The translations under genes and the position numbers were made by a program. From Desulfonatronum thiosulfatophilum (GTDB taxonomy: Bacteria; Desulfobacterota; Desulfovibrionia; Desulfovibrionales; Desulfonatronaceae), in assembly GCF_900104215.1 (NCBI RefSeq), contig NZ_FMXO01000004.1:1-64000 (forward strand): a stretch of 64,000 nt of DNA, written 5' to 3'. Position 1 is the first letter of the stretch, and the number at the start of each line of letters is the position of its first letter. The notes beneath the pieces were generated by a model, which searched no databases, was not told the origin of the DNA, and saw nothing but the letters and a program-made list of their open reading frames with translations. Below, one piece after another: positions 1 through 7,228 of this stretch.

Positions 1-843
1 CGCTTGTGGCGCATCGTCCGCCATTATGTGTCCAAAGCCATTGCCGCACTGGATCTGAAGAGCCTTAAGGCTGTCGGCCTGGATGAGACGGCCTCCAAAC
101 GCGGACACAACTATATCACCGTTTTCATCGACCTGGACCGGACCGAAAAACCTGTGATCTTCGCGACCCCCGGCAAAGGCAAAGAAGGCCTGGCGAAGTT
201 CTGTTCGTTCATTGAGGCGCACGGCGGTCATCCCGATAACCTCATCGAGGTTGTCTGCGACATGTCGCCAGCTTTCCTTTCGGCCATTGAGAAAGAATTC
301 AAGGCCGCCAAGGTCACAGTAGACTGGTTCCATGTGGTCCAACTCTTCACCAAGGCTGTCGATGATGTCAGAAAGCTGGAGGCTAAGCAGACCAAACTGC
401 CGGAGCATACCCGCTGGACCGTGCTCAAAGGCGGGGAAAAAGGACGCACAGATGGCCAAAAGAACGCTCTGCTGGAACTCGTCGAGCAGGGCTTCGCCAC
501 CGCAAAAGCATATCGGGTCAAAGAACTCCTGCGCTGGATCCGACAGGCCGAAACAAAGCAGGCCGCAAGATGGCGCATTACCCATTTTCTCAAGCATGCT
601 GCTGAGTATGCAATCAACTGTCCGCTCCTGGAGCCCGTAAGGAGCGCTCTTGCCAGCTTTGAAAGGCATTTGCCGCGTATCATTAACCGTTGGCATTCCT
701 TGCATACCAATGCACGACTTGAGGGCTTCAATGGCTTGTTCCAGGCAGCGAGGGCTCGGGCTCGAGGTTATCGAAACGTGGAGAATTTCATCATGATAGT
801 CTACCTAATCGCGGCTCCGATTCAGATCTTGATAACATCATGA
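1..843 (+). CDS. ISL3-family transposase, C-terminal part (5' end outside window)
   Basis: The frame is open at the left edge, so the N-terminal part with the zinc-ribbon and HTH region lies outside the window. What remains reads as the DDE catalytic half of an ISL3 transposase. The motif GLDETASKRGHNYITVF carries the first catalytic Asp, CDMSPAF the second, and HTNARLEGFNGLFQ the catalytic Glu near the C-terminus. This enzyme would cut and join the ends of its insertion sequence. The last residues (APIQILITS) differ from the end I would expect. No non-coding IS tail or terminal inverted repeat is visible after the stop. Instead a toxin-like remnant begins in another frame at the stop codon itself, so the 3' end of the element appears lost. 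Family assignment is firm; activity is doubtful. Confidence 0.85.
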   Translation, partial: RLWRIVRHYVSKAIAALDLKSLKAVGLDETASKRGHNYITVFIDLDRTEKPVIFATPGKGKEGLAKFCSFIEAHGGHPDNLIEVVCDMSPAFLSAIEKEFKAAKVTVDWFHVVQLFTKAVDDVRKLEAKQTKLPEHTRWTVLKGGEKGRTDGQKNALLELVEQGFATAKAYRVKELLRWIRQAETKQAARWRITHFLKHAAEYAINCPLLEPVRSALASFERHLPRIINRWHSLHTNARLEGFNGLFQAARARARGYRNVENFIMIVYLIAAPIQILITS

Positions 844-1009
844 ATTCCACATCAAACGTCGAAGAACCCGTCTTCTTTCCAAACGGTTTCCATACGCAGT
901 GTACTACAAGGTCGAAGGGGAAACGGTCCACGTCTGGGCTGCGTTGGACTGCCGTCAGGATCCAGCGAAGATCAAAGTCCGACTGACAGAGACTCGAACA
1001 TCACCCTGA
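842..1009 (+). pseudogene. RelE/ParE-family toxin, C-terminal remnant
   Basis: Reading from 842 gives 55 residues and a stop. They include SKRFPYAVYYKVEGETVHVW followed by ALDCRQDP, the typical C-terminal beta-strand core of ParE/RelE-type toxins (RRFPYxVxYxVxGxxVxVxAxxHxxRDP). There is no start codon or N-terminal half, because the frame runs directly out of the transposase stop region. No antitoxin gene is visible. It is a dead fragment left by insertion or deletion at the IS junction. The piece is short, but the motif match is good. Confidence 0.7.
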
Positions 1010-1017
1010 ACCCTCTA

Positions 1018-1464
1018 TTGGGCCATACGAAACTCCAAGTGGTCGCCGCATCAGGAGTAGCACCCACACGAGATTTTAAAGCTGCAATTGCCGAAGTGGA
1101 TGCGAATCCATACGGTGCATGGACAGTGAATGGTGCTGAACTGCCACAAATCACAGGCTGTCAGATCTGTGACCTCGGCTTTACTCCAGCAACGAACTTC
1201 CTTCCAGTTCGGCGACTGGCTTTGCGCATTGGTGAAGAAGCGCAAGCGCACGCCGCTTACCTGACTTTCCCTCAGTTGAGGTTTGAGGTGCTCCCACAGC
1301 GCTACAAGCGAATTTCAGACACTGAATACGAGTACCAGTCGCCAGGCGTCGGCTATAGTGGAACGCTGGTGTTTTCCGCGCAAGGGGTCATCGTCAGCTA
1401 CCCCGGTCTGTTTCTCATTGAACATGTTGAAGTGGATGCTGGGAGCATGGATGTCTGGTTTTGA
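1018..1464 (+). pseudogene. Putative glycolipid-binding domain protein, N-terminally truncated
   Basis: From about residue 30 the product matches the second half of the putative glycolipid-binding family (formerly DUF1089). Recognisable pieces are WTVNGAELPQITGCQICDLG, FTPATNFLPVRRLALRIGE, LPQRYKRIS and VSYPGLF. Family members are about 185-190 residues long and begin with roughly 80 residues that are absent here. The first 28 or so residues (from a TTG codon) do not resemble the family and probably derive from rearranged DNA. No ribosome site is obvious before 1018. The stop faces the convergent SpoIIAA-like gene one base away. It is probably a truncated gene caught in the same rearrangement as the upstream IS and toxin remnants. 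Confidence 0.6.
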
Positions 1465-1465
1465 T

Positions 1466-1831
1466 TCAGCTTTGATTTAACCATTTCATTGCCGCATCAC
1501 GTTCGCCGTACGGAAATTGCCTGATTTCAGCTGCCACGAAATGATCGACCAGATGGTCGGCAACTTCGCCTATTGGCGAGTCTGTGACAATGGCCACCTT
1601 GTCGATTTCGCGGTGGTGGTTGCGGACGAATCGAATGTGACGCAGAGCCGCTGCCGTATCCGTCCATCCTGGAAAGTCCGCGGTTTCGATCAGCAGACCG
1701 CGGAGCCCGCCGCTTCGTTTGATAAAAGGATCTACTTTTCGAGCCAGAATTTCGAAATCCTCTTCCCGGAGCGGACCGGAAGGCCGAACATGGAGCACGG
1801 ATCGTTGTTCATCAAGCGTGTGCTCGATCAT
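1466..1831 (-). CDS. SpoIIAA-like (STAS-fold) protein
   Basis: 121 residues. The protein has the layout of the small SpoIIAA-like family (DUF3478). It starts MIEHTLDEQ, has a beta strand HVRPSGPL, the segment GLLIETADFPGWTDTAAALRHIRF with a conserved FPGW, and ends GERDAAMKWL. These proteins adopt an anti-sigma-antagonist fold, but their role is unknown. I start at the second of two adjacent ATGs because AAGGAG sits seven bases upstream. The longer frame adds 26 basic, unrelated residues. It is a stand-alone gene downstream of a zupT-like gene on the same strand. Confidence 0.75.
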   Translation of the reverse strand: MIEHTLDEQRSVLHVRPSGPLREEDFEILARKVDPFIKRSGGLRGLLIETADFPGWTDTAAALRHIRFVRNHHREIDKVAIVTDSPIGEVADHLVDHFVAAEIRQFPYGERDAAMKWLNQS

Positions 1832-1945
1832 CATCCTTCTCCTTACGAATCTTGTTATCGTTACGATTAATGTTGAACTTCTGGTCGGAACTTGGACGAC
1901 AAACATCATCCATCTTTACAATTAATCATTTGCTCTGCCCATGTC

Positions 1946-2746
1946 TCACATCAACAACAACAGACTCAACGCCATGACCATCATACCGATGATCAGAGCG
2001 TAGATCGGCGTATGGCCCTGGTCGTATTCCTTGGCTGCGGGGAAAAGTTCGTCGATGGAAATGAAGACCATGATTCCGGCGACTCCGGCGAAAACCAAGC
2101 CGAAAACCGTGTCCGAGAAGAAGGGGCGCAGGATCAGGTAGCCGATCACGGCGCCAAGAGGTTCGGCCAGGCCGGAAAGCAAGGAGAGCCAGAAGGCCTT
2201 TATTCTGCTTCCCGTGGAATAGTAGACGGGCACTGCTATGGCGATGCCTTCGGGGATGTTGTGCAGGGCCACGGCTATGGCAATGGCCACGCCCAGGGTC
2301 GGATCGTGCAGAGTGGCGAAAAATGTGACCATGCCTTCCGGAAAGTTGTGGATGGCAATGGCCAGGGCAGCGAAGACACCCATCCGGTGCAGCTTGCGGT
2401 TTGCTATGCTCGGCTGCATCTCGCTTATGGACCGGACATGGTGGGGATTTTCATATTCCGGAACCAAACGGTCGATGATGCCAATGAAAAAGATCCCGGC
2501 AAAAAAGGCCCCGGCCATGAGCCAAGCGGCGGCATGCTCACCGTGGACCGGTTCAAGCAGTTCCAGGGCTTCCGGAAGCATTTCCACAAAGGAAATGTAG
2601 ATCATAACGCCGGCGGAAAATCCCAGGGCCGCGGCCAGGAACATCTTGTTTTCCCGGCGGACGAATATGGCCAGAAAGCTGCCGAAGCCGGTGGACAGTC
2701 CGGCAAATGTGGTCAGGGCAAACGCCAACAACAAATTGTTTTCCAT
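1946..2746 (-). CDS. zupT: ZIP-family metal transporter (ZupT-like)
   Basis: 266 residues with about eight hydrophobic segments. It belongs to the ZIP family, which imports zinc and other divalent metals across the inner membrane. The two metal-site helices are clear: AIHNFPEGMVTFF and ALHNIPEGIAIAVPV. The histidine-rich loop (PVHGEHAA, NPHHV) also fits. The ATG at 2746 begins MENNLLLAFALTTFAGLS. Upstream in-frame codons add a Pro/Gly-rich stretch with no family resemblance. Its start lies two bases below the stop of the CobD-CobQ gene, so the two are very likely co-transcribed. The exact metal is not determined by sequence. Confidence 0.9.
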   Translation of the reverse strand: MENNLLLAFALTTFAGLSTGFGSFLAIFVRRENKMFLAAALGFSAGVMIYISFVEMLPEALELLEPVHGEHAAAWLMAGAFFAGIFFIGIIDRLVPEYENPHHVRSISEMQPSIANRKLHRMGVFAALAIAIHNFPEGMVTFFATLHDPTLGVAIAIAVALHNIPEGIAIAVPVYYSTGSRIKAFWLSLLSGLAEPLGAVIGYLILRPFFSDTVFGLVFAGVAGIMVFISIDELFPAAKEYDQGHTPIYALIIGMMVMALSLLLLM

Positions 2747-2748
2747 GG

Positions 2749-5376
2749 TCAACGCACTCTCAGGGTCTTGTAGATTTGGTCGATATCCAGGTGCTGCCGA
2801 ACATGATCCGCCAACCGGTCCAGGGCGGGCTCCAGGTCCCAGCCCTGGACCCCGCACAGGGGATCAGCTCCCTTCACGGCCAACATGTTGTTCAGGAGCC
2901 AGTGTCGGAAGGAAGTGTTGTCGAAAATGCCGTGCAAATACGAGCCCCAGATGGGCCCGTCACGCCGGCCATAGCCGATGTTCTGCCCGTCGGCGTTCCT
3001 GATGATAGGGACCAGCTCAGCGGCATGCCCGGACTCCCGGACAGCGGATCGGCCGTGATGGATCTCATATCCTGCAACTTCGAGGCCGGAAGGAAGGTGG
3101 ACCGCGGCTGTCCGGCACAGTGTCTTGGAAGACTCCAGGCTGGTGGTCATGGAAAGCAGTCCCAGTCCGGTAACGGACTGCGTGGTCGAGGACTCGAGGC
3201 CATGGGGATCGTGGATCACTTCGCCGAGCATCTGGAATCCGCCGCAGATGCCGATAAGCTGGGTTGGCGCAGATGCGGTTAAATCCAGGATGGCCGCGAC
3301 CAGGCCACGTTCGCGCAGAAAGGCCATATCCGCCATGACGTTCTTGGTGCCGGGCAGGATGAGCAGGTCCGGATTTCCCAAATCGTTGGCGGTGCGGACC
3401 AGGCGCAGCGAAACCGAGGGCTCCGCGGCCAGGGGATCAAGATCCGTGAAATTGGAGATGTGGGGGAGGTCCAGGCAGGCCACGTCCAGCACTGCATCCT
3501 CTAAAGCCCGTTTTTCGGTTCGCGGAGGGCTCGAATGAAACAGCCGGCCCTGCTTGAAGCCCACGGAGTCCTCCTCGGGCAGGCCCAGGTCCGCAAGGTA
3601 CGGCACGACCCCGACCATGGGTCGGCCAGTGCGGCGGGTGATCCACTCCAGGGCCGGATCGAGCAGGGAGCGTTGCCCGCGGAACTTGTTGATCACCAGG
3701 CCGCGGACCATCTCCCGTTCCCAACCCTCCAACGTGTCCATGGTTCCGCTCAGCGCGGCGAAGACCCCGCCCCGGTCGATGTCGCCGACCAGATAGACGG
3801 CGGCCCCGGCGTGGCGGGCCATGGTCATGTTCACCAGATCGTGACGCTTCAGGTTGATCTCCGCCGGGCTGCCCGCGCCTTCGAGAACCATGACGTCGTG
3901 CTCCGCGGCCAGACCGTCATATGCCTCATGGACGACGCTCCGCAGCTTTTCCTTGGCTCGGATGTAGTCCGATACGCTCATGTTGCCCTGGGGACGGCCC
4001 AGAACGATGACCTGGGATCCGGTCTCGGAATTGGGCTTGAGCAGGACCGGATTCATCCGGCGATCCGCTTCCAGGCCGCAGGCCTGGGCCTGGAGCATCT
4101 GGGCCCGGCCGATCTCCCCGCCGTCCGGAGTGACGCCGGAATTCAGGGCCATGTTCTGGGCCTTGAAGGGGGCCGGAGAAAAACCGTCCTGGCGCAGGAT
4201 CCGGCACAGAGCTGCAGCAAGCAGGCTTTTTCCGGCATCCGAACCAGTGCCCTGGAACATCAGGGCTGGAGTCGGACTTTTGCTGATCCGGGAGGGGCGG
4301 TTTCCAAGAAAAATTTCCGACAATGCGTCGCAAAGCCTTTGGTTTTCCTCGGGCAGGCGCACGGCCACCCGGAAATAGCGTTCATCCAGTCCAGAAAAAT
4401 TGGAGCAGGTCCGGATGGTGATGCGCTGTGCCAGCAGCTTTTCCGCCAGCTGAAGGGCGTTGAACCGGGAGTGAGTCGTGCGGCAGAGCAGAAAGTTTGC
4501 AGCCGAGGGATAAACCCGCAGGTCCGGCAGCCGGGCCAGGGTCTGAGCCAGTTCCGTCCGCTGAGCATTGTTCCGCTCACGACTGAGCTGCTGAAATTCG
4601 AAATCCGCCAGACAGGCTGTTCCGGCAAGCTGGGCCAAAGTGTTCACGGACCAGGCAGGACACATAGCCATGTAGCGCAGGACGAGCTGGGCGTTCATGG
4701 CCGCCAGACCGATGCGCAGACCGGGTATTGAGTAGAATTTGGTCAAAGAGAGCAGGACGATGACGTTGTCCGGTCGGTCTCTGGTCATGCGATCCAGATC
4801 GGGTACGAAATCGGCAAAAGCCTCATCAACGATGAACCAGCTGCGGGGGTGAGCCCGGGCCACGCGGCGCAGGGTCTCGGGACATACGGTGCGGCCCGTG
4901 GGATTGTTAGGCTGGCCAAGCAGTACCAAGGCGGGCTCGTGCAGTCTGTTTTGCAGCTCCTCCCAGTCCAGATTGAATCCGTTGTCCTGGTTCAGGGGCA
5001 TGTGCTCGATCTCGAGGCCGTGAGTCTCACAGGCTCCATGGTAGTCGCCGTAGGCCGGACCGGGAACGACTGCCCGGTTCAGCCCCAGAAGCGGAGGCAG
5101 TCGGAAAAGGATCTCAGCAGTACCGTTATCCGCGATAAGTTCCTCTACGGGAATTGTGTGCCGTCTGGATGCGGCCTGGAGCAGGTCATGGCAGTCCGGA
5201 TCAGGATAGTGAGTCAATGATGCCATGTTGTCCCGGATGAGCGCGGAGAGCCATTCCGGCGGACCAAAGGGATTCATACTGGCCGAAAAATCGAGAATGC
5301 TCTCCGGGCGGCAGTTCAGTTCCCGGCTCAAGCGCCAGATATTACCGCCGTGTGCTTGGATATTCATGTTGTTCAT
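2749..5376 (-). CDS. Fused threonine-phosphate decarboxylase / cobyric acid synthase (CobD-CobQ)
   Basis: 875 residues, two enzymes in one chain for the late steps of cobalamin synthesis. Residues about 1-365 are a PLP-dependent aminotransferase-fold CobD. It makes (R)-1-amino-2-propanol phosphate, and the PLP lysine is in SLTKFYSIPGLRIG near residue 212. After a short linker comes cobyric acid synthase (CobQ/CbiP), which amidates adenosylcobyrinate side chains. It has a P-loop-like FQGTGSDAGKSLLAAAL, the segment FKAQNMALNSGVT, and a glutaminase domain with the nucleophile in GICGGFQMLG (about 710) and catalytic His in GSYLHGIFDN (about 814). No frameshift separates the halves. The start is uncertain: ATG 5376 or 5367, or TTG 5403; none has a strong ribosome site. 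No cobalamin riboswitch is seen in the 155 bases upstream. Confidence 0.9.
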   Translation of the reverse strand: MNNMNIQAHGGNIWRLSRELNCRPESILDFSASMNPFGPPEWLSALIRDNMASLTHYPDPDCHDLLQAASRRHTIPVEELIADNGTAEILFRLPPLLGLNRAVVPGPAYGDYHGACETHGLEIEHMPLNQDNGFNLDWEELQNRLHEPALVLLGQPNNPTGRTVCPETLRRVARAHPRSWFIVDEAFADFVPDLDRMTRDRPDNVIVLLSLTKFYSIPGLRIGLAAMNAQLVLRYMAMCPAWSVNTLAQLAGTACLADFEFQQLSRERNNAQRTELAQTLARLPDLRVYPSAANFLLCRTTHSRFNALQLAEKLLAQRITIRTCSNFSGLDERYFRVAVRLPEENQRLCDALSEIFLGNRPSRISKSPTPALMFQGTGSDAGKSLLAAALCRILRQDGFSPAPFKAQNMALNSGVTPDGGEIGRAQMLQAQACGLEADRRMNPVLLKPNSETGSQVIVLGRPQGNMSVSDYIRAKEKLRSVVHEAYDGLAAEHDVMVLEGAGSPAEINLKRHDLVNMTMARHAGAAVYLVGDIDRGGVFAALSGTMDTLEGWEREMVRGLVINKFRGQRSLLDPALEWITRRTGRPMVGVVPYLADLGLPEEDSVGFKQGRLFHSSPPRTEKRALEDAVLDVACLDLPHISNFTDLDPLAAEPSVSLRLVRTANDLGNPDLLILPGTKNVMADMAFLRERGLVAAILDLTASAPTQLIGICGGFQMLGEVIHDPHGLESSTTQSVTGLGLLSMTTSLESSKTLCRTAAVHLPSGLEVAGYEIHHGRSAVRESGHAAELVPIIRNADGQNIGYGRRDGPIWGSYLHGIFDNTSFRHWLLNNMLAVKGADPLCGVQGWDLEPALDRLADHVRQHLDIDQIYKTLRVR

Positions 5377-5532
5377 TTGGGGGCGTGGAAGATGGTTCGT
5401 CAATATTGTGGTCCGTGTATGCGTAGAGGAACATGGACTGCAAAAAAATGTCGATCAAGAACTTGACTGCTAATTTTTGATGTTTACGTGCTGGATCGAT
5501 CACAAAATATCTTCATTCAGGAGGAAAAAGAT

Positions 5533-5946
5533 ATGGTAATCGACACGAGTCCTTTTTACGGCGGCATGGACAATTTCGACAGGGTCTTTAACGAGCTTTG
5601 GGGGCCGTTGAACATCAGTCAACGCAAGGTTGCCTATCCTCCGTTGAATATCAGCGAGGATACCGATGCCATTTACGTCCGCTGTGAAATTCCAGGCGTG
5701 AACATCGAGGACATCGACCTGACTTTTACCGATTCGACCCTGGTGATCAAGGGAGAACGCAAAATTGAAAAAGGAAAATACTTTCGCCAGGAACGGCCCA
5801 CTGGTCATTTTCAGCGGGTGGTGAACGTCAATGCTCCCATTGTCGTTGACCAGGTCAAGGCCATTGCCAAAGATGGGCTTCTGGAAATCCGTCTGCCCAA
5901 GTCCGAGGACACCAAACCCCGTAAAATTTCCATCGACCTGCAGTAG
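5533..5946 (+). CDS. Hsp20/alpha-crystallin small heat-shock protein (first of three)
   Basis: 137 residues. The alpha-crystallin domain spans about residues 30-135: PPLNISEDTDAIYVRCEIPG, IDLTFTDSTLVIKGER, and AKDGLLEIRLPKSED. It is an ATP-independent chaperone that holds unfolding proteins in the cytoplasm. ATG 5533 is chosen because AGGAGG lies eight bases upstream; the longer frame adds residues that overlap this ribosome site. It heads a tight run of three Hsp20 genes. A heat-shock promoter was looked for and not convincingly found. Confidence 0.92.
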   Translation: MVIDTSPFYGGMDNFDRVFNELWGPLNISQRKVAYPPLNISEDTDAIYVRCEIPGVNIEDIDLTFTDSTLVIKGERKIEKGKYFRQERPTGHFQRVVNVNAPIVVDQVKAIAKDGLLEIRLPKSEDTKPRKISIDLQ

Positions 5947-5963
5947 GCATCAGGAGGAACAAC

Positions 5964-6332
5964 ATGAACAAGGATATCGTACAAAGCGAGGCCAAAGGGC
6001 TGCCCAGGATGAAGCCGGCCACCGACATCCTGGAAACCGGCGACGGGTTTTTTATTTATGTTGATATGCCGGGCGTCAGCAAGGAAGAATTGATAATTGA
6101 TCTTTCCGACGACGAATTGCGCATCGGCGGCAAATCCACCTACCAGGGCGTGACAAACGAGAACCGCATTCATGTCGAATTCGGCAATGTGGAATATACG
6201 CGGGCATTCACGCTTTCGCATATCGTTGATCGGGAAAAGATCAAGGCGACCTTGAAAAATGGCGTACTGGAGCTGCATTTGCCGAAAGCCGAAAAAGCGC
6301 TCCCGCGCAAGATTCAGGTTGAGGCGGAATAA
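5964..6332 (+). CDS. Hsp20/alpha-crystallin small heat-shock protein (second of three)
   Basis: 122 residues. A short N-terminus (about 15 residues) precedes the alpha-crystallin domain with DILETGDGFFIYVDMPGVSK, YTRAFTLSHIV, and ATLKNGVLELHLPKAEKALP. It lacks the longer N-terminal arm of its neighbours, so its oligomer may differ (inference). CAGGAGG is placed eight bases before the ATG, and the gap to the previous gene is 17 bases. It is clearly in the same operon. Confidence 0.92.
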   Translation: MNKDIVQSEAKGLPRMKPATDILETGDGFFIYVDMPGVSKEELIIDLSDDELRIGGKSTYQGVTNENRIHVEFGNVEYTRAFTLSHIVDREKIKATLKNGVLELHLPKAEKALPRKIQVEAE

Positions 6333-6384
6333 ATTACAAGAAAATTCTCAGATAGAAGGATTATTGAATTGCAGGAGGTGTTTC

Positions 6385-6837
6385 ATGTTGGAACGTTATT
6401 ATCCCGCTTTGCGCTCCAAAAGGCAGACAGAGGGAACACGACAATCAGATATTTTCAGCATGATGGAACCGTTTTTCATGTCCTCGATGTCCCCGGGTTC
6501 CTCCTTCGGAGACATTATGCCGGCAGTGGATATTTCTGAAACTCCGGAAGCAGTCCTGGTCGATGTCGAATTGCCGGGAATCTCGCCGGAAAATGTGGAT
6601 CTTCAGGTTGAAAACAACTACCTCATTTTGCGAGGAGAGAAAAAATCCGAGCACGAGGAAAAAAAGGAAAATTCCGTCCACAAGGAATGTTCATACGGCT
6701 GTTTCAGCCGCTCAATCCCCATGCCCACCGAGATTCAGGCCGACAAGGTTACCGCGAAATTCAAAAACGGCGTCCTCAAGGTCACCCTGCCCAAGGGCGA
6801 AAAGGCGCAAGCAAAACGCATATCAATTGAAAACTGA
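6385..6837 (+). CDS. Hsp20/alpha-crystallin small heat-shock protein (third of three)
   Basis: 150 residues. The N-terminal arm (about 1-45) is rich in Met and Ser (MMEPFFMSSMSPGSSFGD). It is followed by the alpha-crystallin domain: VDISETPEAVLVDVELPG, NYLILRGEKKSEHEEKK, and AKFKNGVLKVTLPKGEKAQA. GCAGGAGGTG lies just before ATG 6385, whereas the longer open frame starts inside the previous gene. It is the last gene of the operon and is followed within 30 bases by a strong terminator. Confidence 0.92.
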   Translation: MLERYYPALRSKRQTEGTRQSDIFSMMEPFFMSSMSPGSSFGDIMPAVDISETPEAVLVDVELPGISPENVDLQVENNYLILRGEKKSEHEEKKENSVHKECSYGCFSRSIPMPTEIQADKVTAKFKNGVLKVTLPKGEKAQAKRISIEN

Positions 6838-6863
6838 GGAGCTTTCGGCTCTTCAGCATATCC

Positions 6864-6895
6864 GGGCGGATCATCAATGATCCGCCCATTTTTTT
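6864..6895 (+). terminator. Rho-independent terminator of the Hsp20 operon
   Basis: A perfect 10-bp stem (GGGCGGATCA pairing with TGATCCGCCC) with a TCAA loop is followed immediately by ATTTTTTT. It sits 26 bases after the stop codon of the third Hsp20 gene. Confidence 0.92.
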
Positions 6896-6973
6896 GGTCG
6901 TACGGTTCAAGCATGCTTGTGCAAATGCATAAATGCAAACCGCCCGCTCCCGTCGTCGCTCAAGGCTCGGAGC

Positions 6974-7149
6974 TCGCCAAGAAAATAATTTTGAAAAGCA
7001 GGGGAAGAGCTGTTTTCAAAAGGATTGCCGCACCCTTGCGGGAGACAAGAAAAAATCGTCGTCAGCGTGAAGCCTTTTGCCTTCCGCATCTTTCTTGGCG
7101 GAAGTCAAAAAAATCCTTCTTTGCGTCTCCGTGCCTCGAGCGAAGCGGG
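6974..7149. repeat. Dispersed structured repeat family A, copy 1
   Basis: An intergenic sequence of about 175 bases that recurs in diverged form at 19100-19271. It holds three small hairpins: 6989-6997 with 7013-7021; 7028-7032 with 7037-7041; and 7081-7087 with 7098-7104. It ends in the shared tail GAGCGAAGCGGG preceded by TTCTTTGCGT. No coding potential is evident. The 390-base gap 6838-7228 contains only this element and the Hsp20 terminator. Confidence 0.75.
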
Positions 7150-7228
7150 TAAAAAAAGCACGTTCAGTCGAATCATTAACTTCACCTTGATTTAAGACGG
7201 CAATTATCATGGCAAACGGATATTCAGT

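Noticed and set aside
1892-2773. Long plus-strand frame (293 codons) across the ZupT gene
   Set aside because: It is Gly/Gln/His-rich antisense of a clear ZIP transporter; no family resemblance.
3535-4731. Long plus-strand frame of 398 codons inside CobD-CobQ
   Set aside because: Antisense shadow of a recognised fusion enzyme with all catalytic motifs on the other strand.
5377-5532. Cobalamin riboswitch before CobD-CobQ or heat-shock promoter before Hsp20
   Set aside because: The 156-base gap lacks the B12-box core and is too short for a full riboswitch; no convincing sigma-32 pair of boxes was seen.
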